Positions 1 through 8,079 of a stretch of 64,000 bases of DNA are shown in pieces. A program made the translations under genes and the position numbers. The stretch comes from Ferdinandcohnia humi_A (GTDB lineage Bacteria > Bacillota > Bacilli > Bacillales > Bacillaceae_L): positions 84,806 through 148,805 of the forward strand of contig JBLKRX010000011.1 in the NCBI GenBank assembly GCA_047608075.1, given 5' to 3'. The notes under the pieces were generated by a model, which was given only the letters and a program-made list of their open reading frames with translations, ran no database searches and was not told the DNA's origin. Each line of letters starts with the position of its first letter. Position 1 is the first letter of the stretch.

Positions 1-140
1 TGTTCTTCCTTCATATGATCTTTGAGGGCATCTATGTCGCCTTTTTTTAAGATGTCTGTCTTTTGCTCTGAGAGCTTATATAGATTCTGGTGCAAAATAA
101 GAATTTTTTTAAGCAATGTAACTAAGGTTTCGGCTGACAT
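1..140 (-). CDS. flgN: FlgN-like flagellar chaperone, N-terminal part (cut by window edge)
   Basis: The minus strand opens with ATG at 140, preceded by GGGAGGG, and stays open to the window edge, giving about 46 residues. The peptide begins MSAETLVTLLKKILILHQNL and is rich in Leu, Lys and Glu, as expected for the long N-terminal helix of FlgN, the export chaperone of the hook-associated proteins FlgK and FlgL. The assignment rests mainly on position: in B. subtilis flgN (yvyG) follows flgM directly. Here the two are separated by an unusual hairpin-rich stretch. The C-terminal two thirds lie outside the window. Confidence 0.75.
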   Translation of the reverse strand, partial: MSAETLVTLLKKILILHQNLYKLSEQKTDILKKGDIDALKDHMKEE

Positions 141-164
141 GGTGTCCCTCCCTTTGTTTCTTGA

Positions 165-416
165 AACATTAGAATTTCAAATCATCGAATTTCTAATCTT
201 TGAAAAAACAAAATCAGTACTTATAATCAAATTTGCCTCGGCAAATTTGCGCCCAGATTTTATCGAACTTGTTCGATTATTTCCTTTGAAAATCTGTGGC
301 CTCTGCCGGAGGCATTAACTTTATTCAGCTAAGTAAGACCATGTTTATTTATTACAATTTGTATCATATTAGGTATCTAACTTGTATTGAATAACTAGAC
401 TGAATAAAGTTAATAC
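165..416. repeat. Hairpin-rich insertion between flgM and flgN
   Basis: This stretch between two normally adjacent flagellar genes holds a series of perfect or near-perfect inverted repeats. CAAATTTGCC/GGCAAATTTG lies around 229-250. AGATTTT/AAAATCT encloses ATCGAA/TTCGAT around 256-295. GCCTC/GAGGC lies around 299-313. A 15-bp pair, ATTAACTTTATTCAG and CTGAATAAAGTTAAT, lies at 314-328 and 401-415. The last pair resembles the terminal repeats of a small non-autonomous element. No convincing gene is present; the plus-strand frame here lacks coding character. Confidence 0.6.
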
Positions 417-421
417 TGATC

Positions 422-682
422 TTATTTTTTGAAGTAGAAGTCGTAAACGCTTTTTGCAACTGCTTCAGAATCCACTTTATACGTACCACTTTGAACCTGT
501 TTCTTAAGTGCTTCCACTTTTTCCTGGCGGGCAACAGTGATTGGTGATGCTTCTAGGAGTTCCTTTGCAGCAGATGAGATTTCAACCTTGTCTGCTTTTG
601 TTGACCTTTCTGTTGCTGCAACCTTGTTCATCTGATTTTTATAAGGATTGATTCCCAGTGGTCCGAAATGATTAATTTTCAT
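422..682 (-). CDS. flgM: FlgM, anti-sigma-D factor
   Basis: An 86-residue protein starting MKINHFG, with the helical C-terminal half typical of FlgM (KVEISSAAKELLEASP, then EKVEALKKQVQSGTYKVD). FlgM binds sigma-D (FliA) and holds late flagellar and autolysin genes silent until the hook-basal body is complete, when it is secreted. The length is close to the usual 88-97 residues. I start it at ATG 682, six bases after GTGAGG, rather than at the in-frame GTG 694, which lies inside that ribosome-binding site. A sigma-D promoter lies just upstream, so its own target sigma factor probably drives it, as in B. subtilis. Confidence 0.93.
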   Translation of the reverse strand: MKINHFGPLGINPYKNQMNKVAATERSTKADKVEISSAAKELLEASPITVARQEKVEALKKQVQSGTYKVDSEAVAKSVYDFYFKK

Positions 683-725
683 ATAAAACCTCACTTTCTA
701 TCCGAACTACGTGCCTCTATTCCTA

Positions 726-752
726 TTATCGGCCGATGGGTGAAAAAGTTTA
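726..752 (-). promoter_or_regulatory. Sigma-D promoter of flgM
   Basis: Read on the minus strand, TAAA (752-749) is followed after exactly 15 bases by GCCGATAA (733-726). This matches the sigma-D consensus TAAA-N15-GCCGATAT at all but the last base. It lies about 45 bp upstream of the flgM start and its -35 box overlaps the yvyF stop codon, mirroring the internal promoter known in the B. subtilis flgM operon. Confidence 0.9.
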
Positions 753-1166
753 TAGTTTTTTGCCTGAGAAGTATGTAGCTTTTTTGTCCCGCTCTTGTAA
801 TTCTCGCAAACGCTCTTCTTCTTTTTGAAATGAAGATATTTGTTGTTTTAGTTCGCCAGAGCAATTTCCACATAGCTTTCCTTCACGTATTAAGGTGCGA
901 CATTTTTGACAAGGATATCCCAGGTTTGGAAATTGTGCTAATTGCAAACGACCGGTACGGATAAATTTAATAATGAGCTCTTCCTCAACCCCGGTACCTT
1001 CTACAACTTCATTCAAAGTTGCTGTACGGTTTTCCCTTATGCGAATAAATTTATAGACCGTTTCAAACTTTTTTTCTTCTTCTTTAAAACACTTATCACA
1101 AACATCGCGCAGATTTGTTTTTACAAATAATCCACCACAGTTTGGGCAATTCATAAGCTCTGCCAT
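750..1166 (-). CDS. yvyF: YvyF, flagellar operon zinc-ribbon protein
   Basis: A 138-residue protein with two Cys4 clusters: CPNC and CDKC near residues 7-26, and CQKC and CGNC near residues 86-98. Between them is a helix-turn-helix-like segment (TLNEVVEGTGVEEELIIKFI) and at the end a charged coiled coil. This is the architecture of the TIGR03826 flagellar-operon family, always found beside flgM in Bacillales; its molecular role is unclear. ATG 1166 follows AGGAGAGAG. It probably forms part of the comFC-yvyF-flgM transcription unit. Confidence 0.9.
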   Translation of the reverse strand: MAELMNCPNCGGLFVKTNLRDVCDKCFKEEEKKFETVYKFIRIRENRTATLNEVVEGTGVEEELIIKFIRTGRLQLAQFPNLGYPCQKCRTLIREGKLCGNCSGELKQQISSFQKEEERLRELQERDKKATYFSGKKL

Positions 1167-1240
1167 ATTGACTCTCTCCTATACATCTTTATCTATCTAT
1201 TATATCGGAGATTTCTTTAAAAGTTATAGTGGAATTTGAT

Positions 1241-1951
1241 TTAACTTCTCATCAAGGTTAGCGAGGAAATGATGTTCGCACCAGCATGAAGAAGGGTTTC
1301 TCCTGCTTGCCGGAGAGTTGAGCCTGTTGTGTAGATGTCATCGATTAAGAGGATATCTTTTCCTTTTACAACTGCTGAATCGACAACTTGAAAAACGTTC
1401 TCGCTCTCCAAACGATCCGCCCTACCCTTCTTCGATTGTTTTTCATGATGGAATCTGGATAGGACTTCATGTATAGGCTGTCCTAGTTTTTGCGCTAAAA
1501 CAGTAGCTTGGTTAAAGCCGCGTTCATAAAGACGCTCATTACTTAAGGGGATGGGAATAATCAAATAATTGGAAGTATAATGCTTTTGAAAGGTTTTCTT
1601 GATGTTTGTTGTAAACACATCGGAAACAATGTAGTCACTGCGGAATTTATAGAGAGAAATTACTTCTTTTGCGAATTCATTATAGAGGAAAACCGAACGA
1701 TTCATGGTTAACACACCCTGCCATCTCTGATCTTGCTCCCACCTGATGCAGTCATAACAGAGGTTTCCGTCACGGTACACCTCAGCTAATTGAGCGAAGG
1801 GTCTTCCACAGATTGCACATATGTCACCATGAATCATTTCAAATTTAGAGGTACATGTTATACAAATTGGATCTGGAGCTCGAACTGAAAAAAGCGTACT
1901 CCATGAATGGGCCTCTTCAAAATAATTGTGACAAAGTAAACAGGTAGACAT
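1241..1951 (-). CDS. comFC: ComFC, phosphoribosyltransferase-like competence protein
   Basis: A 236-residue protein of the ComF/GntX family. The N-terminal 70 residues carry four Cys pairs (CLLC, CITC, CAIC, CYDC) that would bind zinc. The C-terminal half has the type I phosphoribosyltransferase PRPP loop DILLIDDIYTTGST near residue 200. ComFC is needed for DNA transformation and is thought to act with the ComFA ATPase on incoming single-stranded DNA in the cytoplasm. It lies 11 bp downstream of comFB, and the length fits the family. Confidence 0.95.
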   Translation of the reverse strand: MSTCLLCHNYFEEAHSWSTLFSVRAPDPICITCTSKFEMIHGDICAICGRPFAQLAEVYRDGNLCYDCIRWEQDQRWQGVLTMNRSVFLYNEFAKEVISLYKFRSDYIVSDVFTTNIKKTFQKHYTSNYLIIPIPLSNERLYERGFNQATVLAQKLGQPIHEVLSRFHHEKQSKKGRADRLESENVFQVVDSAVVKGKDILLIDDIYTTGSTLRQAGETLLHAGANIISSLTLMRS

Positions 1952-1962
1952 CCGCCACCTCC

Positions 1963-2241
1963 TTAACGTTGATAATTCTCACATTGTGGGTTTTCAGCTA
2001 CTCTCTTCACCGCTTCACCTATTCTTACATATATATTAGCCATCATTTGTTTGTCAAAGTATTGCGCTTTTACGAAAGCGATTCCATTTCCTTTCGAGAC
2101 ATAGCGTGGTGAAAGGTTATTTAGGGTAATCGCGAAGACATCATTTTTACATTGCTCGCATTTACATGGAATATTCATTTCAGACCAATTTTCATTTAGT
2201 GCTTCTGCCACTAATGGCTCCATTGCATTGTACACTTTCAC
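1963..2241 (-). CDS. comFB: ComFB, late competence protein
   Basis: A 92-residue protein matching the ComFB family: a helical start MKVYNAMEPLVAEALNE, a CKCEQC cluster near residues 27-32, then the LNNLSPRYV motif and a C-terminal Cys. ComFB sits between ComFA and ComFC in Bacilli and is dispensable for transformation in B. subtilis; ComFB-like domains elsewhere have been linked to cyclic dinucleotide binding. Here it is separated from comFA by a sortase gene. Confidence 0.92.
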   Translation of the reverse strand: MKVYNAMEPLVAEALNENWSEMNIPCKCEQCKNDVFAITLNNLSPRYVSKGNGIAFVKAQYFDKQMMANIYVRIGEAVKRVAENPQCENYQR

Positions 2242-2313
2242 CTAAGCAACTCCCCATTTCCTCTATGTGGTTACATTATTGCATAAATCACAAATTTTGG
2301 AAATCATTATTTT

Positions 2314-2865
2314 CTAAGGTGAATTAGCCCGTTTCGCTGTGATGATATAGCGTTTTGGCGCATTTCCGATGTATTCGAAAGGGTAACAAGTAGTCACGAT
2401 GAGCTCTTCATTTGGAAAAGTTGATCGAATCACTGTTCGATCTTCGGCATCCACGATCTTCGTGCCAACAATCTTATATGTAAAGGTACCATAGCCCATT
2501 TTTACGGTAAAAAGGTCTCCGTTTTCTAGTTCATCAAAGCCTGTAAACACAGTATCACGATGCCCAGACAACACAATTTGGTTCTGTTGGTTCGGTAACG
2601 CACTCCCAATATAATGTCCAACTCCTTTTGCGAGTTCTTCCTTATCGGTTCCTTCTATAATTGGTAGTTTCCTATCTAACTTAGGGATTTCAAGTACTCC
2701 AATTTCTTGTCCCTTTTTAAAAATAGGATGTTCCTCTGTCGCAATGAGTTCCTCCGCTTTTACCAGTGCTTTCTGTTGGGATAGATTTGATTCAGATATT
2801 TGGTATAGACTATACACCAACAAGGAAACACCCAACATTATGAGTACTACTGCTACCTTTTTCAT
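2314..2865 (-). CDS. Class D sortase
   Basis: A 183-residue sortase with an N-terminal membrane anchor (residues 4-21). It has the complete catalytic set: His102 in LSGHRDT, Cys160 in TTCYPF and Arg172 in KRYIITA. The short loop layout resembles class D sortases of Bacillus, which attach LPxTG-type proteins to peptidoglycan on the outer face. I found no LPxTG substrate encoded in this window. The gene is inserted between comFA and comFB, 19 bp after comFA's stop-proximal end in the same direction, so it may be co-transcribed with competence genes. No comparable insertion exists in the B. subtilis comF operon. Confidence 0.88.
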   Translation of the reverse strand: MKKVAVVLIMLGVSLLVYSLYQISESNLSQQKALVKAEELIATEEHPIFKKGQEIGVLEIPKLDRKLPIIEGTDKEELAKGVGHYIGSALPNQQNQIVLSGHRDTVFTGFDELENGDLFTVKMGYGTFTYKIVGTKIVDAEDRTVIRSTFPNEELIVTTCYPFEYIGNAPKRYIITAKRANSP

Positions 2866-2884
2866 CCGACATCACCACCTAGCC

Positions 2885-4387
2885 CTATTTTTCCACTAAA
2901 ATAGGTTTTTCAATCAATCCTCGCTTGAGCGCTTCCTTATTCATCGCTTCGATATGTTTTATAGCTTTTAGCATTTCTCTCGTCCGGCCATAATGAAAAA
3001 ATAGTATCTCTCCACTTGGGTACTCGGTACTTCTACCGACCCGGCCCGAAATTTGAACTAGGGCGCTTTCTGTAAAAATAGCATCCTCGGCTCCTAATAC
3101 AGCAACATCAATATTCGGAACCGTTACTCCTCTTTCTAAAATGGTCGTCGTGACAAGGATTGGAATCTCGCCTTTTCTGAACTTCGCGACCTTTTCCTTG
3201 CGGTTACTATCTTCCGCATGGACGCCTTCAATTCGAGAATCGTACTTCTGTAACATATCTACAATTTGCTCCAAGTAGTCAATCTTCGGAACGAATAAAA
3301 ACGCTTGTTTCCCGATAGATAAATGGTACTTGATCCACTGCACTACATTTTCAGGCAGCTTTTGCTTTTTCACTCTTTTCTCCCAGTTTCCGCACCATAC
3401 AAGCCTTGGTACTGGTAACGAATGGCGATGATACCTTGCTGGAATGGTTACGGCTTTTCTTTTACCAGAAGTGACTTCCTTCTGCCATTGTTGATTGGGG
3501 GTTGCGGTTAGATAAATGGTTGAGGAGATTTCTTTTCTTGCTTGATTGACCGCATGCTGAAGCATCGGCTCGACCGAATAAGGAAAGGCATCAACCTCGT
3601 CGATAATGACCATGTCGAAGGCTCTGTAAAAGCGGAGTAGCTGGTGAGTGGTGGCAAGTGTAATTGGGGCTGTTTTCATTCGGTCTTCACTCCCTCCATA
3701 TAAAGCAATTACCTCAACACCTGGAAAGGCAGCTTTTATTCGAGGAGCAAGCTCGATAACAACATCTGTTCTCGGCGTGGTAATACACACTCTTTTACCA
3801 AGTAACAATGCGGTCTCCATTCCTTCAAATAGTATCTCAGTCTTTCCCGCTCCACAAACGGCCCATATCAAAAGTTGACTGTCTGACTTCACTGCTTTTA
3901 TTAACTCCGAGGAAGCCACTTGCTGACCATCTGAAAGCTTGCCCTTCCATACGAGTGGAGCAGTAGGTATTTCTACTTCTGGCGCAGGACCACCCCAGCT
4001 TACTAACGGAGTGCATTCACTCACCCTGCCCATATTGATGCACTTGCGACAATAGGTAAACGTCTGCTTACAGCGTGCACATGGGAATGCTCCAAACAAC
4101 TGGGTATTCCCACATCTTAGGCATGTAAGGTTTTCAATTCCTTTTCTGTAAAAAATATAGCCTTTTTGATAATGTCTGTGGATAACTTCAATGGGAAAAA
4201 GAAGCTCTTCGAGAAGGAGTTGTTTACCATACAGTGTAGCTTGGAGTTCAGGAGAAAATTCGAAGGAAGGATTAGAGGTTTGCCTGGGGATTGAGTCAAA
4301 ATCGGAGATGCGTTTGAGGTTATTGTTGTCGTGCTTGTCCACTAACGGTTCGGGAATCAAGGTACTTTTTTCAATGATAAATCTCAT
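2885..4387 (-). CDS. comFA: ComFA, competence DNA helicase/translocase
   Basis: A 500-residue superfamily 2 ATPase. In order: an N-terminal Cys4-type zinc finger (CLRC, CARC, CRKC) near residues 90-120, Walker A in AVCGAGKTEI, Walker B as DEVD, motif III TAT in YLTATP, and a helicase C-terminal domain ending with ISGRVGRS. ComFA drives transport of single-stranded DNA through the ComEC channel. The frame is open back to 4492, but I choose ATG 4387 because AGGTGG lies 6 bases before it; the longer form would have no such signal and would overlap the divergent small gene. Confidence 0.95.
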   Translation of the reverse strand: MRFIIEKSTLIPEPLVDKHDNNNLKRISDFDSIPRQTSNPSFEFSPELQATLYGKQLLLEELLFPIEVIHRHYQKGYIFYRKGIENLTCLRCGNTQLFGAFPCARCKQTFTYCRKCINMGRVSECTPLVSWGGPAPEVEIPTAPLVWKGKLSDGQQVASSELIKAVKSDSQLLIWAVCGAGKTEILFEGMETALLLGKRVCITTPRTDVVIELAPRIKAAFPGVEVIALYGGSEDRMKTAPITLATTHQLLRFYRAFDMVIIDEVDAFPYSVEPMLQHAVNQARKEISSTIYLTATPNQQWQKEVTSGKRKAVTIPARYHRHSLPVPRLVWCGNWEKRVKKQKLPENVVQWIKYHLSIGKQAFLFVPKIDYLEQIVDMLQKYDSRIEGVHAEDSNRKEKVAKFRKGEIPILVTTTILERGVTVPNIDVAVLGAEDAIFTESALVQISGRVGRSTEYPSGEILFFHYGRTREMLKAIKHIEAMNKEALKRGLIEKPILVEK

Positions 4388-4468
4388 ACATAACCACCTT
4401 TTATTATTTTTATGTTTAATAAAACAATATTTGGACATATTACTAATTAAATCGAAAGGAGAATTTGC

Positions 4469-4696
4469 ATGATGAAGTGGATTATTAAGCATGGATTATT
4501 GCTTTGTTTTTGTAGCATTTTGTTAGCAGGAGTAGTAATCGTGTTCCTTCAAGAAAAAATTCAGCCAGGTGCTTCGACATGGACTGCCCTTTTATTAATA
4601 TATTTTCTTGTTCTTAGGTTATATAGTAGTTATGAATATCGAGGAGTTCCAGCAGATGGGGATGATACAAATCAAGAAGAGGTTCACCCTAAATAA
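4469..4696 (+). CDS. Small two-helix membrane protein, unknown
   Basis: A 75-residue protein with two predicted membrane helices (about 6-27 and 38-55) and an acidic, polar tail containing DGDDTNQEE. ATG 4469 follows AAGGAG with 7-base spacing, and a rho-independent terminator lies 17 bp after the stop, so the gene looks real. It is divergent from comFA, whose start lies only 81 bp away. I do not recognise the family. Confidence 0.7.
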   Translation: MMKWIIKHGLLLCFCSILLAGVVIVFLQEKIQPGASTWTALLLIYFLVLRLYSSYEYRGVPADGDDTNQEEVHPK

Positions 4697-4712
4697 AATA
4701 AGCTTTTTATTA

Positions 4713-4746
4713 AAATTAGGATATCCACTCCTAATTTTTTTCTTTT
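4713..4746 (+). terminator. Terminator of the small membrane protein gene
   Basis: Perfect 9-bp stem AAATTAGGA/TCCTAATTT with a 7-base loop, followed by a T-rich run. Confidence 0.85.
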
Positions 4747-4747
4747 T

Positions 4748-4776
4748 CAAAAAGCGCCATGCCGAAACATAGCGCT
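4748..4776 (-). terminator. Terminator of degV
   Basis: On the minus strand, AGCGCTATG and CATGGCGCT form a 9-bp stem followed by TTTTT, six bases past the degV stop codon. Confidence 0.8.
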
Positions 4777-4781
4777 CATGA

Positions 4782-5624
4782 TTATTTTTTATACCAGCCT
4801 AGACCGATTGCACCTTCACCAAGATGAGTACCAATAACAGGTCCAAAATAGCTTAGTAAAAATTCAACATGTGGGTATTTTTTTTCGAGCTCTGCCTTAA
4901 GCTCTTTCGCTTCTTCCTCAATGTTTCCGTGAATTAAGGCTGCACGCATTGGAACCCCTTTACTTGCATCCTCATCAAATAACTCAAATACTCGATTAAG
5001 CGCCTTTTTACGGGTACGAATTTTTTCGAATGGAACAATGATCTTGTCCTCAAAGCAAAGAATTGGCTTTACCTGAAGCAAGCTACCAACAAATGCCGCG
5101 GCACCACTCAAACGGCCGCCACGTTGTAGATTTGTTAGATCGTCCACCATGAAATATGCCCGCATGGATTGTTTGATTTCATGTAATCTAGTCATAATTT
5201 CTTCAGCAGACTTCCCTTGTTCAGCCATTTCAGCAGCCTCAAGTGCATAAAAACCTTGGACAATACAGCTGATTTCGGAATCAAAAGGATACACCTTTAC
5301 ACCCTCAACCATTTCACCAGCTGTCACAGCACCTTGGTAAGTCCCGCTAATACCACTTGATAAATGAATACTGATGATTGCATCGTACTCTTTTCCAAGC
5401 TTTTCAAATAACTCCACAAACTCTCCCGTTGGTGGCTGTGAAGTAGTGGGTAATTCTTTACGTACTTTTAACTCCTCGTAAAACGCTTCTGCCGTAATAT
5501 CAATTTCCTCACGGTACGTTTCCCCACCAAAGATGACACTTAGTGGTATCATATGTATGTTGTTTTTATCACGAATTTCCTTTGGTATGTAAGCTGTACT
5601 ATCAGTTACAATCGCGGTTTTCAT
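4782..5624 (-). CDS. DegV family fatty-acid-binding protein
   Basis: A 280-residue DegV-family protein with the signature start TAIVTDSTAYIP and the inner motif TTSQPPTGEF. DegV/FakB proteins bind an acyl chain and can present it to the FakA kinase, feeding exogenous fatty acids into phospholipid synthesis. The family is usually 280-285 residues, which supports ATG 5624 (after GAGGAAGG) over an in-frame GTG at 5660. In B. subtilis the orthologue yviA sits in the same place between comFA and degU. Confidence 0.92.
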   Translation of the reverse strand: MKTAIVTDSTAYIPKEIRDKNNIHMIPLSVIFGGETYREEIDITAEAFYEELKVRKELPTTSQPPTGEFVELFEKLGKEYDAIISIHLSSGISGTYQGAVTAGEMVEGVKVYPFDSEISCIVQGFYALEAAEMAEQGKSAEEIMTRLHEIKQSMRAYFMVDDLTNLQRGGRLSGAAAFVGSLLQVKPILCFEDKIIVPFEKIRTRKKALNRVFELFDEDASKGVPMRAALIHGNIEEEAKELKAELEKKYPHVEFLLSYFGPVIGTHLGEGAIGLGWYKK

Positions 5625-5919
5625 TCTTTTTACCTTCCTCACCAGACGTTCTTCTTTCACTTATGTACAATCGATTTCCAACACATAAGCGTAACTACGG
5701 CTTTCATTTGACCGAGTTTACCTTCTAATTACCATTTTATATGAAAAGGATAGAGATGTCACTTACTTTAACAATGGCAGGATGCGCAATTACAACATAT
5801 CGTTACCTACTTCTTCCTATACTATTACTTCTAAGTAAGTCTCTAGAATAGGAGAAACTGAATGCAACTCGATTTTTCCCCTTCACTATGCGTTATGCGT
5901 TCCTTTTTATCCATAAACG
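5625..5919. other. Intergenic region between degV and the chemoreceptor gene
   Basis: No strong feature. Two very short plus-strand frames have plausible ribosome-binding sites: 5756-5851 (31 codons, hydrophobic, after AAAAGGATAGAG) and ATG 5861 (25 codons, after AGGAGAAACTGA). The second runs into the chemoreceptor terminator. I do not call either as a gene. Confidence 0.4.
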
Positions 5920-5946
5920 CAAAAAAGGAGCCCAAATAGACTCCTT
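5920..5946 (-). terminator. Terminator of the chemoreceptor gene
   Basis: On the minus strand AAGGAG pairs with CTCCTT around a 10-base loop, followed by TTTTTT; it lies just past the receptor stop codon. Confidence 0.85.
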
Positions 5947-5952
5947 CCTCTC

Positions 5953-7647
5953 TTATACCTTAAACTTCCCAACGACCTCTTGTAAATTAGCTGCCATTAT
6001 AGATAAGTTATTAGCAGAAGCTGTGATTTCTTCCATAGATGCGAGCTGCTCCTCAGCGGATGCTGCTACACTTTGCGAATGCATGGATGCATCACGGATG
6101 ATTGATGTAATGTTATGAATGGTTGCTGTAACCTCTTGTGCACCTGCTGCAATTTGCTCGGAGGTTGCTGCCATTTCGTCAATTCGAGTACCCATGTCTT
6201 CCATTGATGCCATGATTTCGCTAAAGCTTGCATCTGTTTTACCAGCGATAGATAGCCCCAGTTTCACATCGTCCTTCACCTGTGAAATCGATTCATTTGA
6301 TTTTGTCATTTCGACTCGTATATCCTTAATCAGCTCAGCAATTTGCGTTGAAGATTTTTGTGATTGTTCAGCAAGTTTACGTACTTCATCCGCTACAACT
6401 GCAAATCCCTTGCCGTGTTCACCCGCTCTTGCCGCTTCAATTGCAGCATTCAGTGCTAATAAGTTCGTTTGGTTCGCAATATCAGTAATTACTTCAGTAA
6501 TCTCGCCAATTTCGTTTGAACGTTTTTCAAGAAGCTTGATAACATCCCCGCTCACATTTACCGAACGCTCAATGGCTTGAATTTGTTCAACCGTTTCTTT
6601 TACAAATTCTCCACCTTGTTTTGCTTGATCCGTCGCTTTTGCTCCTGCCTCAGCAACTCCAGATGAGTGCTCGGCAATTTGTTGAATACCGGTTGTAACC
6701 TCCTCTAGGGACTTTGTGCTTTCTTCCAGATTTTCTGTAGAGGTTTCGGCCCCAGTGGCAACCTGTTGAATCGCTCCTGTAATTTCTTCAGTTGCCTTGC
6801 CCGTTTGCTCTGCTCCCGCCGTTAGCTCCTCTGAGGATGATGCAACCTGTTCAGAGGTTTGTAAGACTTCATTGATCATTTCACGTAAATTGCTTCTCAT
6901 TGTATTATAACTGTTCGAAAGTGTCGTGAGCTCATCGCCCGTATTATCTATAACTTCCATTGTAAAATCACCGTTACCAGCTTTCTCTAATGCATTCGAT
7001 AATGTGGCTAATCTCTTCTTCAATCTACGTGTAAATACATACACAATGAAATACGCTAATGCAATGATGACACCTAACGTTGGTAAAAATGTTAGCAAGA
7101 ATGAAGAATGGATCTCATTGATAACCTCTTCAGACGCACCCACATAAAACATACCAACAATTTCATCATTGCGGTCCTTTAACGGCATGTACGCTGACTG
7201 ATATTCATTACCAGCAACAACTGCTTCTCCGTAAAAGTTTTTCCCACCTTTGAGGACAACATTTGCTACCTCATCTGAAACCTTTGTACCGACTGCCCTT
7301 TCGCCATCTTTCATAACATTTGTTGCAATTCTCGTATCGTTTAGGAAAATCGTAACAGTGTCGCCGGTTAACTCACCGATAAAATCAACAAGCTCAAAAT
7401 TCTCATGTAAAGAAACGGAACCTTTATAGAGTTTACCGTTTTCAGCAGACCAATCACCAGGGTACTTACCCTCTATGTAATTGTATGCTAGTTCTAAATC
7501 ACCTTTTGCTTTTTCGATTGCAAAACTTTCAATTCCTTTTTCTACTTGTTGAACGGCAATAAACCCCATTATTGTAGACAAACCTAAAATGATACCGATT
7601 ACAATAAGGTTTATTTTCCCGCCCAGCCCCCATTTTTTCTTTTTCAT
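5953..7647 (-). CDS. Methyl-accepting chemotaxis receptor
   Basis: A 564-residue transmembrane chemoreceptor. Layout: membrane helix 1 at about 12-30; an extracellular Cache-type sensor of about 150 residues ending with MFYVGASEEVINEI; helix 2 at about 186-205; a HAMP domain; then a long coiled-coil signalling domain. The hairpin tip carries the hallmark NQTNLLALNAAIEAARAGE, where CheA and CheW dock. It would alter CheA kinase activity in response to an external small molecule I cannot name. It is inserted between degV and degU, which are adjacent in B. subtilis. ATG 7647 follows a GGGGGAA sequence. Confidence 0.95.
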   Translation of the reverse strand: MKKKKWGLGGKINLIVIGIILGLSTIMGFIAVQQVEKGIESFAIEKAKGDLELAYNYIEGKYPGDWSAENGKLYKGSVSLHENFELVDFIGELTGDTVTIFLNDTRIATNVMKDGERAVGTKVSDEVANVVLKGGKNFYGEAVVAGNEYQSAYMPLKDRNDEIVGMFYVGASEEVINEIHSSFLLTFLPTLGVIIALAYFIVYVFTRRLKKRLATLSNALEKAGNGDFTMEVIDNTGDELTTLSNSYNTMRSNLREMINEVLQTSEQVASSSEELTAGAEQTGKATEEITGAIQQVATGAETSTENLEESTKSLEEVTTGIQQIAEHSSGVAEAGAKATDQAKQGGEFVKETVEQIQAIERSVNVSGDVIKLLEKRSNEIGEITEVITDIANQTNLLALNAAIEAARAGEHGKGFAVVADEVRKLAEQSQKSSTQIAELIKDIRVEMTKSNESISQVKDDVKLGLSIAGKTDASFSEIMASMEDMGTRIDEMAATSEQIAAGAQEVTATIHNITSIIRDASMHSQSVAASAEEQLASMEEITASANNLSIMAANLQEVVGKFKV

Positions 7648-7902
7648 TCTTTATTTCCCCCAAATGTTTTATGTGCATTAAGAATATATATCATTATGGA
7701 GAAAAAAAACATATATCTATTACATCAAACGACAATTTTCGCAGTTGGTAAATTGGGGAGGTGTTTGGAAGTAGAGCTTTGGTGCAAATATGAGCGAAAA
7801 AGTTGGACTTTTTCCCGCTAAAAAGGGGGAATTCATCATTTTTATAAGAAAACGTAGGCTCTGGACGAGGTTTTTGGGAGCTGGAGGATTGTGCTTCTCA
7901 TA

Positions 7903-7982
7903 ATTAAGCCAATTTCTAAATAATTAAGCCACTTCGCAATTTATTAAGCCAATTTCCAAATAATTAAGCCAATCGCATCACC
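7903..7982. repeat. Four direct repeats with an exact 20-bp period
   Basis: ATTAAGCCA occurs at 7903, 7923, 7943 and 7963, always 20 bp apart, with A/T-rich filler that is partly conserved (units 1 and 3 match at 19 of 20 positions). The rest of the 430-bp gap between the chemoreceptor start (7647) and degU holds the degU terminator and no gene. The spacing, about two helical turns, would put the repeats on one face of the DNA. Confidence 0.7.
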
Positions 7983-8035
7983 GCCCTGTAAAATAAATAA
8001 ATCCACTCCATTTTTATTGCCGAGCCCAAATCCGC

Positions 8036-8076
8036 CACAAAAAAAACGCCAAGCATCTCGATGATACTTGACGTTC
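8036..8076 (-). terminator. Terminator of degU
   Basis: On the minus strand a 13-bp imperfect stem (AACGTCAAGTATC with GATGCTTGGCGTT) is followed by eight Ts, directly after the degU stop. Confidence 0.9.
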
Positions 8077-8079
8077 CTC

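Noticed and set aside
22..318. 98-codon plus-strand frame at the window start
   Set aside because: It is antisense to flgN and runs through the hairpin cluster.
2314..2865. Sortase substrate within this window
   Set aside because: I found no secreted protein ending in an LPxTG-type motif plus helix and basic tail.
4388..4492. Longer comFA with a 35-residue N-terminal extension
   Set aside because: No ribosome-binding site, overlap with the divergent small gene, and a good AGGTGG site before the internal ATG.
5756..5851. 31-codon hydrophobic plus-strand frame
   Set aside because: Only a weak ribosome-binding site, no terminator of its own and no family evidence.
6119..6580. 153-codon plus-strand frame antisense to the chemoreceptor
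   Set aside because: Ser/Ala/Ile-rich shadow of the coiled-coil coding sequence, without a ribosome-binding site.
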